The position numbers and the translations under genes were made by a program. Under the pieces are notes generated by a model. The model searched no databases, was not told where the DNA came from, and was given only the letters and a program-made list of their open reading frames with translations. 47,630 nucleotides of DNA, taken from Welwitschia mirabilis (Eukaryota; Gnetophyta; Gnetopsida; Welwitschiales). Position 1 is the stretch's first letter. Every line of letters begins with the position of its first letter. This document shows, in pieces, positions 25,479-35,776 of this stretch. The stretch lies in assembly GCA_051453625.1 (NCBI GenBank), contig JBOZIK010000001.1, positions 54,410,723 through 54,458,352 of the forward strand, given 5' to 3'.

Positions 25479-27092
25479 AATGGATTTTCAACTAGTAATC
25501 CACCGATGTTTGATGGTTTAAACTATGTCTATTGGAAAGCTAGAATGAGAATTTTTCTTAGATTACTAGATGTCAATGTAGAAGAAGTCATATACAAAGG
25601 TTATACTATGCCTATGTTAACGCAAACAGATGCAAATTACGATACTATATTAATCCCCAAATTTAGAGACCAATTGACTTCCACAAATAAAACAAAAGCC
25701 ATTATAAATGTTCATGCTCTTAATGCTATTTTATATGCAATATGTGTAGATGGATTTAAAAGACTTATAAAATGTAACCATGCAAAAGAATCTTAGGATA
25801 TCTTTCAAGTTGCACATGAAGGAACATGCACTATTAAACAACCAAAACTACAAATGATTATTTCTAAATTTTAAAATATTCATATGGATAATGAAGAAAC
25901 GTTGTAAGAATTTTTTATTAGACTTACAGATATAGTAAACTCAATGGCAAGCGCTATAAAACAAATAGAAGACAACAAGATGGTAAGGAAAGTATTGAGA
26001 TTCCTACCTAAGAGATTTAAACCGAAGGTAATAGCCATCAAAAAAAGCAAATAAATCTATGAAATGGCATTGGAAAAACTTCAAGCTAATCTTCAAACCT
26101 ATAAAATTAAATTTACTAAAGATACAATAAAATGTATTTCTTTGAAATGTGTGCAGAAGGATTTTAGATGTGATAGATTAGATGAATAACTTGATGACAA
26201 TGAAGTGACTCTTCTAGCTAGGCATTTCAAAATATTTCTTTAGAGGAAAAAGGAAGGAGAATCGAGTAGGATTCCAAAGAGGAGCAATCCAAAACAAAGA
26301 AAAGAATAAGATAAAGGAAAAATATATAGTTCTATTCATGCAAATTATTTGGACATATGGCCAGTAAATATCCCAACACTAGAAGAGAAAGCAGAAGGGC
26401 CTAAAAACAACTCATTCATGGAAATTTGGAGTAATGAAGATGATGAAGACAAAGAAAACTACTCAGATCATGGATCAGATAGAGAAAGAAGGCTATCTTT
26501 CATGGCTCTAGTATCATCACTCAAGAATGTACCTAGTACTTTAATGCCAGATGACTTGGACATAATTGATGAAGAAGAAGATGAGTTAGAAAAAACCTAT
26601 CAAGAGTTGTATGAAGAATGTGATAAGCTTGCTAAGAGAATCAATGCATTGAACAAAATGATAAAGACCATTATAAAAGAAAAGAAGAAAGTGGAAGGGA
26701 AATGCAAATTACTCAAAGCTAATAACTTCATGTTAACTACCCAGGTAAATGATCTTACATTCTTTGTAAATAAGTTTTCTAGTAGTTTATCTAAACTAAA
26801 ACATATACTTAGAATACAAAAGAAAAATGAAGACAAATCAAGTATTGGTTTTAGAGCTTAAATATCAAGAAAACAAGTAAGCTAAAGAAGTAAGTATGTG
26901 TCCAATATCTCGTGTAATTTTTGTGGTAGATGTGGTCATTCTAAATTGTTTTGCAAAGTTAGATATATGATGTTTACTTCTAAACATGTAAACACTTTAC
27001 AATTTAAATTCATTCTTAAGAAAAATACACCACCTAAGTTAAATAAGACTAAATGGATTAAAGCTAATAATCTTCAAATCTTTGTAACATAG
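25479..27092 (+). pseudogene. Copia gag pseudogene with coiled coil and CCHC zinc knuckle
   Basis: One continuous frame with several stops. The N-terminus has NPPMFDGLNYVYWKARMRIF (25500-25556), the hallmark of plant Copia Gag. KMVRKVLRFLPKRFKPKV (about 25977-26030) matches the family's 'RKILRSLP..W..KV'. An acidic stretch and a Lys/Glu/Leu-rich predicted coiled coil (26570-26830) precede the knuckle CNFCGRCGHSKLFC (about 26912-26953), with all four Cys-X2-Cys-X4-His-X4-Cys ligands intact. The true start is uncertain: the nearby ATG at 25480 is out of frame. Gag would package element RNA. Stop codons at about 25796 and beyond make it non-functional as read. Confidence 0.85.
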
Positions 27093-27124
27093 ATAAATTG
27101 TAGAAAAACACATTTAATAGTTAG

Positions 27125-27575
27125 TACCTACATAGCGGTTGTTCAATGTATATGATAGGAGATAAATTAAGCTTTTAGAACTTGCATAAACATAGAAGAA
27201 TTCATTTTTAAAAATAACCAAACAGCAAAAATAGAAGGTAAAAAAAGAATCAAAAGAAGTATGTCATCTAATATCAGTAATATACTTTATGTGAATGGTT
27301 TACAACACAATTTACTAAGCATTAGTTAACTTTATGATAAAGGGCATAGAATAATCTTTGATAAATCAAAATGTATAGTTGAGAATGAGAAAATAAATAT
27401 TATTATCTTTAGTTCAAAACATGTTGATAATGCTTACAGATTAGATATTAAAACTCTTGATCAATCAACTCATGCAAATCAATATTTTAGGAAATATTAT
27501 GATAAAACTAAATGTCATTCTGTCAAATCTGATGTAAACTCTAGTTCTTATAATCAATTTATCTTTCATGGAAGT
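27125..27575 (+). pseudogene. Copia protease and pre-integrase remnant, catalytic Asp lost
   Basis: The segment reads YLHSGCSMYMIGDKLSF at 27125, where Copia protease normally has W-Y-L-D-S-G-C-S-x-H-M-T-G; the catalytic Asp is His here. ISNILYVNGLQHNLLSIS (about 27270-27330), YDKGHRIIFDKSKC and FSSKHVDNAYRLDI follow, the usual protease-to-integrase linker. The frame differs from gag's. The match stops near 27575, where unrelated sequence begins; no GAG-preintegrase zinc finger or integrase core follows. Confidence 0.8.
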
Positions 27576-27599
27576 GATCTGAAGATCACTACACCATCC

Positions 27600-27835
27600 C
27601 TTGGCTGATTGCAGGGCAGTTAACTGGATCTATGATTCAGTCAACTGGATGTGATTGGTCGACCAGCCTGAAAGCCTGATCACCCAGACCCCTTTCAATA
27701 CTATAAACCTACGTCTCGACGGGTTGATTAGATGTTCGAGCAGTCGACTGGACCTAACAGATCACAGTGTAGAAGTATAGTTTGTGAACCTAATTTCTTT
27801 CTCAAATTCGCCCTATTTTCCTTAATCTATAAAAG
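27600..27835 (+). promoter_or_regulatory. LTR-like segment with TATA box upstream of the captured ORF
   Basis: 27615-27750 carries motifs of the same style as the LTR: ttaactggat, gtcaactggat, ggtcgaccag, gggttgattagat and gtcgactgga. It is followed by TATAAAA at 27828-27834, 140 bases before the ATG at 27974. This looks like a U3-type promoter fragment lying inside the element. A promoter function is inferred from position and motif only. Confidence 0.5.
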
Positions 27836-27973
27836 AACTAGAACCTTAACTTGATTACATCTTACTCTAGTAGCTCCAAGTCTTCAGATCTAGTGAGTTT
27901 CCTTCCAAATTAAGAGATCTTTGTAGACAAATCTAGCGATTTTCTCAGTATTCTTTCTTTCATAAGTCTTAGA

Positions 27974-29017
27974 ATGGTAGCCATCTCTTTCAGGAGAGGT
28001 CCAAAGGAAGGTGCTTCAAGGGAACCTCCCTACTTCTACCAAGGAATGTTTGAAGAAGCCATTGACAAGTTCTCTGAAAAGTTTGAGAAGAAAGCTGTGT
28101 ACTAGAAGCTATCAGTAGCCGCATCTGAGCTTAGGAGACTAAGAGATGTCATGTAGCTCTTGAGATATCAAGATCTAGACCATTTCTTAAATATTTCAAG
28201 TCCTACATATCCTTTTCTTATTAGAATGTTTTATAGAAATGCCTCTTTTAATCATGATACAAGGACTCTAGGAACCCTTGTTTTAGGTAGAAAGATAAAA
28301 GTAACAGCAGGTCTCGTTTCAGAGCTGACTAATCTTCCATGAGGAAACTATGAGAAGTTTTAGCCTCTGAGAGACACCATGGAAGACAAGAAAGTAGTCA
28401 CCAGGGAGATTTGTGATAAAGTACATACGTGGAAACATATCTTATCTACTTCTTTATTAACTCCCAAATATCGCTTCATTCATTTGATCTTTACTTATGA
28501 TTTTCTTCCTTTAGCTGGCCATCATGATGAGGTCTCTAGCTATAGGGCATATTTGATGTATTTGGTAGGAACGGAGCATTCTATTGATGCTCCTACCATA
28601 ATATTAAAAAATATGGCTTCACAGTTGGAGTATCATAGAACTAGAACTCTACTTTAGTCTGTGGTTATTACTAAAAGATGTTGCCATTTTCGTGTTAATC
28701 TACATCCTTCTTTGGAGATACTTCAGCCTTTGTCATCCATTAGGTATGCGACTTTAACTCACATACATATCTTTGCTCCTTCAAAGAAATCCCCTTTTGA
28801 AACCCCAAAAGCAACATCTCCAGATAAAACTCTTTTATATTTGAAACGGATTGACTCTCACACTAGGCATATGAAAGAAGCACTCATTGTAGCTGGATAT
28901 GACATTGCGAATACCTCAGCTAAAGGTATCATCTCTGCTCATACTGGTGAAGATGAAGAAGATTCAAAGGAGGAATTTGAAAAAGAAGAAGAAGAAGAAG
29001 AGGAAGAATCAGATTAA
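27974..29017 (+). pseudogene. 347-codon ORF with plant-transposon-associated domain and acidic tail, five stops
   Basis: A single frame runs from ATG 27974 (MVAISFRRGPKEGASREP...) to TAA 29015 with in-frame stops at 28103, 28154, 28340, 28361 and 28655 and no frameshift. The middle has FYRNASFNH...LVLGRKIKVTAGLVSELTNLP (about 28220-28340) and YLMYLVGTEHSIDAPTIILK (about 28550-28610), then CCHFRVNL. This order resembles the domain found in many plant retroelement-associated proteins (Pfam 'putative plant transposon protein'; assignment from memory of the pattern). The C-terminus is a run of Glu/Asp. It occupies the place of integrase-RT. The function is unknown. A TATA box and an LTR-like segment precede it. 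Confidence 0.65.
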
Positions 29018-29535
29018 ATCTTTTTTGTCTTTTAGATCATATTTGTGTTATTCTCTCTTTTACTTTTATTGTCAACAAGAGAGATTTATGCTTGTTAGTA
29101 ATTTTTCAGATGTATGCTCTTAGTGATCACTTCTTCCTTTCTTTTTTAGTTTGAAACTTTGTAATAGTTTGTTTTGTTAATAAAATCCAGTCTTGTATTT
29201 GAGCATAATTCTTGCATCATTTTGGTATTTTTAATCTTGACATGTTTGAAAAAGAATTAAAATTATTATCTCAATTAAAAATGAGTTAAAATGTTTTATG
29301 AAAATCTAATTATTGAATGTTTTCTGATCATATTTTCCATTATCATTTGGTATTATATTGTGTTCTTAAAGGGTATCATTTAAATGTGTAATCTATAAGT
29401 GTTTCTGATCATCATTTTTGGTAAAATTATGTTTTCTTAAATTTGTAGATATTCAAAACTTGTCTCATTTAAAATCACAAAAATTTTGTCTATTCAAAAT
29501 GCCTAAACTTGTTTTAAAATTTTAGCTGCTCATTA
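29018..29535. other. AT-rich 3' region of the Copia element, no gene
   Basis: T-rich sequence lies between the captured ORF and the polypurine repeats. 'aataaaat' near 29180 could serve as a polyadenylation signal for the ORF's transcript. Nothing else is recognised. Confidence 0.45.
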
Positions 29536-29885
29536 TTTATCATTTGGTATCAACATAGGGAAGAGAATATGATTGATATTTATGACCGTTTATCTAAATT
29601 TTATATTTATTTACCATTGATATCAAAGGGGAAGAGATAATGGTAGTGTGCTTTCAAAAGTCTTTCTTAAGATATTGAGATATTAGGCTTTCAAATGTTT
29701 ATGTTTTTTAGTCAAAGGAAGAGAAATAATTGTATTTTACTCTTTGCTTGAATGTATATTTGCCTTGATGTAAGGGGGGGTTTTGATTTTTAAATGTATG
29801 CTTAAAAGTATTTGGTGAATGAGCTTAAATTGTTTAAATTTTTGAAATCACTAAATTGTTTACCATTAATGTCAAAGGGGGAGAT
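29536..29885 (+). repeat. Repeated polypurine-tract-like motifs and the true PPT
   Basis: Four related motifs occur: atttggtatcaacataggga (near 29541), ttaccattgatatcaaaggg followed by gaagaga (29611-29637), gtcaaaggaagagaaataat (29711-29730) and accattaatgtcaaaggggg followed by agat (29862-29885). The last directly abuts the 3' LTR and is the PPT priming second-strand synthesis. Multiple PPT-like copies upstream of the 3' LTR are a known trait of Sireviruses. Confidence 0.7.
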
Positions 29886-31100
29886 TGTTAGATTATATTT
29901 ATCAATTGATGTAAAACTAATTTCTTTTGTGTAGTGCAAATTATTACATATTGTGTGTAGATAAGATTGAGTTTTATGGGTGAAAGAATTGGATCAAAAT
30001 GTATTAGAAAAAACTGCTCAGTTATCTTTACCTCCAGTGGGGGTCGACCGGATTCTAAAGGGGTTGACCGCACCTGAAGCAGTCACAAAGAAATGAATTA
30101 AACCTATGATCTCAAGAACTAGTATCCTTGAACTGAATGGAAAGGGTTCAACCAGATTGTTGATTGGATTTGAGGAACTGATAGGCAATAGTCCCAAACC
30201 GAGAGGAAAGTGGTCAACCGGATTTTCATGGGATCAACCGGACCTAAGAAGCTAACAGTCCATAGTTCCAGAGTGAGAGGAAAGGGGTCGATTCGACCTA
30301 GGATAAGGTCGATCGACTTCGTACGGAGTCGACCAAATTTTTGTGGGGTCGATCAGATGATGCGGAAAAGCAAAAGTTGTAAATGCTATGTATCTGTTAC
30401 CTAGCCATTACTTAGACGTTTTCTAATCATTTATAGTTGTTGGAAGCGTAATTCATTTGTATTTCCATTGGCATATTCTTAAATTGGTTCATATATAATT
30501 GAGGAGATCTATCCTTGGAAAAAGAACTACACTTAGAACTAGATCTAAGAGCCTTATCATTGTGATCTATTGGAGAAGAACTCCATTCATTGTACTGATA
30601 CTGAATGTGTGATATCTAAGCTACCAAGGCTACATTTCATCACATCTATTGATTTCAGAGGTTGAGACTTAGTCTGCAAAAGTCCATTATTAAAAGTTGA
30701 GACTTAGCCTACAAAAGTCCAATGTTAAGGTTGAGATTTAGCCTGTAAAGATCTACTTGTAAGGATTACAGGTGAACCTGGAAAAAGTTATGGAGTAAAA
30801 GAGACCCGAGATCAAGCTTAGGAGAAGCTAATTATCGAGAGTGGAGTAGGGGATTTTCCGACTCCCTATAAATTCTGCGTGCATCTAAATTAGTAGTTTA
30901 TGACTTTCTGTCTTTTGATTCTTTACATTTAGTTTTTTAATTTCTTATATACACATTCTTGATTTCGTTATTTTTACATGAAAATAGTGATTAGATAACT
31001 TTAATTTGTTTTTGAGCTTAAGTTTTTGAAAGAACCTATTAACAACCCCCTCCTCCCCCACCTCCCCCATGCTTCTCTTCTAGGGTTCTCGATCCTATCA
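29886..31100 (+). repeat. 3' LTR of the Copia element
   Basis: TGTTAGATTATATTT...GATCCTATCA, colinear with the 5' LTR but about 170 bp shorter. CpG-containing motifs such as GGTCGACCGG are better preserved than in the 5' copy. A C-rich tract lies at 31046-31069. Confidence 0.88.
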
Positions 31101-31104
31101 GTTT

Positions 31105-31880
31105 TGAAAGAGAAGTATTGAGGGATACTTAATTATTTTGTGGGATTCTATATGGTACATCAAACATTTAGATTTAAAGGTTAAGGGTTTAGGAAGAGTG
31201 ATGAAGGATTTTACTCTTCTAAAAGACTAACATCGAAGTTAGTTGGTACTCTAAAGACACTTATTGATCTAATCGAATGTTGGGATCCAGATGGTTCAAT
31301 AATTTTTTTTCCAAGTTTTGGAGCTTTTGGCTATAGATTCAAGATAGTTCCAAATTTTCTTTAATGCAAATTTAAGAAACTATCTCTACTTATCATTTCA
31401 ATCAATTGCCTATTATTTGATAACAATCCTTCATAGAAAAAGGTAATGACCCTATTTGATTCAAATCCATGTCGAGGGAATTTTTGTAATAAATTATTAT
31501 ACCTTCTTAAAGTTTGTAATAATGTTTCATGGTCTTTTTGTTGGTAATTCATAATTTCTTGCCTAAGGACACTAGTTTGATGACGTGGAAAAAACTTTAA
31601 GATGAAGGTTTAGGCCGGTTTAAGTTCTAACAAAGATAGGTTTGCAGGTGTACAGCCAAGCTTTTGCTTTTTCTTTTAGGAAGAATGAAAAAAGAACCAA
31701 TCTAAGAGCATTCGCAGTGTTAGGAAATTAAGGTATAATTGATAACATGCATTCAAATTCCTTGTAGATACGGATCTTTTAATTCTAAGCTATGAAAATG
31801 TAGGAGTAATTGGATAATAGATGGCTTAGAATTTAACCTACATGCTATTGAGGATTGGATTATGCAAAATGGTGTTCTAG
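31105..31880 (-). pseudogene. Ty3/Gypsy (Athila-like) gag remnant, unit B
   Basis: Minus-strand reading at 31552-31361 gives MNYQQKDHETLLQTLRRYNN, then KFPRHGFESNRVITFFYEGL and RQLIEMISRDSFLN, 63 codons without a stop. This matches the Gypsy gag pattern 'E.L.E.W.R...LL..CP.HG......FY.GL......E...GG.FLN'. It is the counterpart of unit A's gag and slightly better preserved there. The C-terminal knuckle region was cut away by the Copia insertion and the gap, and the N-terminal part (31660-31860) contains stops. Confidence 0.78.
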
Positions 31881-34800
31881 GCACTAAGGTTATAGGTAAT
31901 CTCTAAGGGTTTAGCTAGGAGAGCATTGTTAAGGTAACTTAATTAGTTTTATGATAGGTATTAAGTGGGGCTTGAAGCTGCTTATTGGCTAAGGAAATGG
32001 CCTTGTATTTTTTCTAATAACTCTTTAATTGAAAAAGGCATGTTATTGCTATAATGAAGGTTTTGGAAGGTGAATTGGGTGTTTAGATTGGGTTGTTAAG
32101 GTTGTTGTCCTCTGTGTAACACTTAGTAAAACTAGTCTCTTGAAAGAGGTTTATGTTCATTATTATTACTAGTACTAGGATCTATGTTTTTGTTAGATGG
32201 GTTTCTAATTAAACATTCTATATTGTTATGCATCCAGCACATGCAAAAACAAACAGGATTTAGAGGGAGCCTGATCGTATCTTTGTAGTAATCCAGATTT
32301 ATCTGAGGTTATACTCAGAATCCTTCTTTCATAGTGATATATGTGGTAACTTTTATAAAAATGATAAGATTATCAACTTGTAATAAAAATCACAACAAAA
32401 GGGAAATCTGAAAGTTGAGATTAAAATTATCTTTAATCAACAAGTGTGTGAATGGAAATGCTCCAAAGGTCTACTCAATTTGTTCAATGCTTTATATTTG
32501 CTTTAATGATTCATGTATTCTAAACTTAACAATTAAGTAAGCTCTACCTAAAAATTGCTAATGCCAAACAAATTATGCAATAACAATGAAACGAAGAAAC
32601 CTACTTAAGAACTATTCCTGCTTAAATCTTGCTAACGCCAAATGATTATGTAATAATAATGAAAAGATTAAAACTAATTCTAAAAATGGTCCTACCTAAA
32701 TATTACTAATACCAAATGACTTTGCACATTAACACTGAAAGGGTTCAAGCCAATTCTTTATTAAAAACTGAAAGAGATATACATTACATCATTTGAGAAG
32801 AGTAAACAAGAAAGACTCTTTAACTAGTCTTAAATCATTCCATCCTCAAAAAAGAGTATCAAAGAACCATGATATCTTAGCCTTCAAGTATTTCGCCACA
32901 TTAAGCCAATTAAAATATCCATTACAACGAGGGCTCAAGGCTCTTTTATAAATGAGGAAAGGCTTGGAGTCTAAGTCATGCTTGTGTTAGGTGGTAGTTA
33001 CATAAGGGGGATTACTTAAGAGTAGTTACATAAGAAGAGAGTTACAAATATGTTTGGCATGTAGCCATAAGGAAAAAATCTTTGTCTATTTATGCAAACA
33101 AGACAATGACATATCCTTTGACTACTGATGATGCTACCAATGGATGTTATATTATGTATCTTCCTCGTGATCATCCTTGTTGCATCACATATCATTGTAA
33201 TATATTAATTTGTACTTCCATCATGTGTAATAAAAGTTCAAGGTTTACTCTATAGTAACTTCTGACCCATAAGCACAATGTGATGAACTTCCCAAATTAT
33301 GGCAGGAATTTAAGATTGCTATACATTTTCCTCAACAAGCCCACGGCACTAGTAGTCCTGGTCAGTGGTAGTGGCGTTTGGTATTGAAATTCTTTAATCT
33401 TTTGTAGAGTACTTTATAAGTCAGCAACAATCTTGCTAACGACTAGAATTTGGTGCTAAAATGCTTTACACTTTTGCAAAATTTTTGATAAATCAACAAC
33501 AATCTTGCCAGTGTTAGGGAAAATTCATATATTCATAAAAACATAATAAAAGGATGAAAGACATCATTTTATGATAAATAGATGAAGTAAATGTCTTTTC
33601 TTGTGCTAAATTGATTAATTATACTTTCTTAAAATGTCAATTTTGACATGTGAATAGAGCCAAGACCATAATGAATTTCAAAGGATTAACAAAGGCTACT
33701 AATAAAATTACAAAGAGTAAATCACAAAAAGCCAACACTACTAATTAAGGACAGTAGTGTTGTTAGTTGCTTGAGGAGTTTGTGATTTGAAAAAAGAGTA
33801 TGTTAATTGTTAATTCTGCACAAAATGGTCTAGGTTAAATGGTTCAGAAAATAAACAAAAAACATTTAAACAAAGAAAACCTTAAAAAATAAAACCTAAG
33901 AAAGAAAACCCTAAAAAAATTTTCTTTTTGAAAAATTTTACAGTAAAAACTGAAATGCAGAAGAAAAGCTAAAACTAACTACTTAAATTTAAACTGTAGA
34001 AAGAAAAGAAAAATAAAAGGTAAGTTCTTATTGATTTTTGACATCCATGTTTTTCAGTCCTCATTTGAGCCACAAACCTATAGAAAATTCATTAGACCTA
34101 TAACCATAAAGATTTGATATAAAATATATTCAGGTTAGAGTAAAAACTTAATAAAACTAAAAAAAATGAAACATTTCGAGTATCACTAGAAGTGGATCAG
34201 TACCAACCACTGAAAAGTACAAAATTGAAAAGATATGTTAAAAACAAGGTAGACTAGTTCGAGTAACATTGGAAGTGACTAGTACTAATCACTAGAGGTG
34301 AAAGAAGACTAGAACTAAACTAAAAATGTAAGAGAAAAATGATTGTGCACCTTTTGTAAAGCTACAATGTCATTATCCGTGGCGACGGTTACAAAGATCT
34401 ATTCATGTTAAGCTTTTACAAATTTTTAAACCAAACCTCATGTTTTAGCAAAGTTCTAGTGTCATTCAATCCATAAGGATAAATCAAGATAAAAATAGCA
34501 ACGACACAAGCCTTGTCTATACTTGCAAAGGATTCAAACAAAACAAAAATCGAGATTGTGATGAAAGAACTTCGAGGGTGAAAGTGGGGAAATGAACTAA
34601 CTTTGAAAGACTAACCTAAATCATCCAATAATAAAGTTTTCACTCCAATCATATATTGCAAATTCTTGAATAAATCTTAAAGTTATCAAGTTGTTATGGT
34701 TCAGATTGTGGTAGCATAATCTCACTCACCACATGAGTAGTGGTAAATGTCTGAGTCACTTTAGTCCTTTATAACCTAATTCAAGCATGGAAAGTAGGAA

Positions 34801-35764
34801 ATAAATGCCTAAAGACCATTAATCAAGATGACTATTACCAAGAAGTGAGAAAAATAGACTCACTAAGAAAATAAAGATATTGGACAATATGTAGCTTCAT
34901 TCAAGCATTAAAAGTATAATGTTAATTGGACCTCAAAATCAAGAATGAAGATCTACTTCTATTCCATAGAAGAATAGGAATTACATTACATTAGAGAAAG
35001 AAAACTAAACTAAAACAAACTCATTAAGCTAGCTTTGACAAAAGGGGGAGCTTAGAATCTATGTTATAAGGGATACAATGTTTTGTGAGCCAAAAATTGT
35101 TAAAAATAAGGGTTCTTGACCTCTTTTATAAGGGAAAATATGGTTAGGGTTTCTCAACTAGGGTTTTCTACTTAGACTTTTACAAGTAAGAATTTAACAC
35201 TTTTATAGCCACGTATTTCTTATTTAATGTCGTAATTACCTAACCCCATAATTGAATATTGATAGCTTCCTCAGGACAACTCCAGAATGTAACATTGCTA
35301 GTGTTTTTCTCTAATAGACTAATAGCACTAGTGATCTGGACGACGGCGCCAGCGTTTTCATGTAGAATACCTCCATCTTTCGGCATGAACTCCAGAATGT
35401 AGCATATTACTTGAAATCATCATGGGAAAATGCATAAGTTTATAAATTATATTGAAAATGGCACAAGACATATCTCTACGATAAAATAGTTAATTTAATG
35501 TCTTCTCCTAAGCTAAATTAGTCTGATATACTTGGTTTAAATTTCCATTTTTACATGTTGTCAATGATCAAATCCTAAAAATCATGCAAAATCAAGAGTA
35601 TCTTCATCGAATAACCTAGTATTTGTAGTCATTAGCGCTAAAAATTATTACTTGAAACAAAGTAATGTTTAATACTATTTGACATGTTGTTGGATAAGTT
35701 ATCATGGTCCTTAACCTAAAAGCTCCACTTCGTAACTTTTACACCGAAAGTGATCTCCCTAATC
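31881..35764 (-). other. Leader region of unit B with the empty hAT site
   Basis: Colinear with 5690-6358 plus 12012-15167. The unfilled hAT target tgccaaac is at 32562-32569. No coding domain is seen. Confidence 0.6.
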
Positions 35765-35774
35765 TCTAATACCG
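35765..35774 (-). other. Primer binding site of unit B (diverged)
   Basis: On the minus strand CGGTATTAGA follows the LTR end TTTCAACA by two bases. It differs from unit A's TGGTATCAGA by two transitions. Confidence 0.5.
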
Positions 35775-35776
35775 CT

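Larger units (their letters stand above)
24013..31100 (+). mobile_element. Sirevirus-like Ty1/Copia retroelement with pol replaced by another ORF
   Basis: The two LTRs (24013-25397; 29886-31100) start TGTTAGATTATATTT and end GATCCTATCA. Between them come a tRNA-Met-type PBS, a Copia gag with CCHC knuckle, a decayed protease/pre-integrase segment to about 27570, a promoter-like segment, a 347-codon foreign ORF, and several polypurine tracts ending AAAGGGGGAGAT before the 3' LTR. Integrase, RT and RNase H are missing. LTR identity is about 84% over the first 190 bases, so the insertion is old. No matching 5-bp target duplication is seen (left aacgt, right gtttt). Homology to unit A resumes exactly at 31101. 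Confidence 0.85.

Noticed and set aside
26600-26836. Minus-strand open frame opposite the Copia gag coiled coil
   Set aside because: It is the reverse-strand shadow of the Lys/Glu-rich gag segment.
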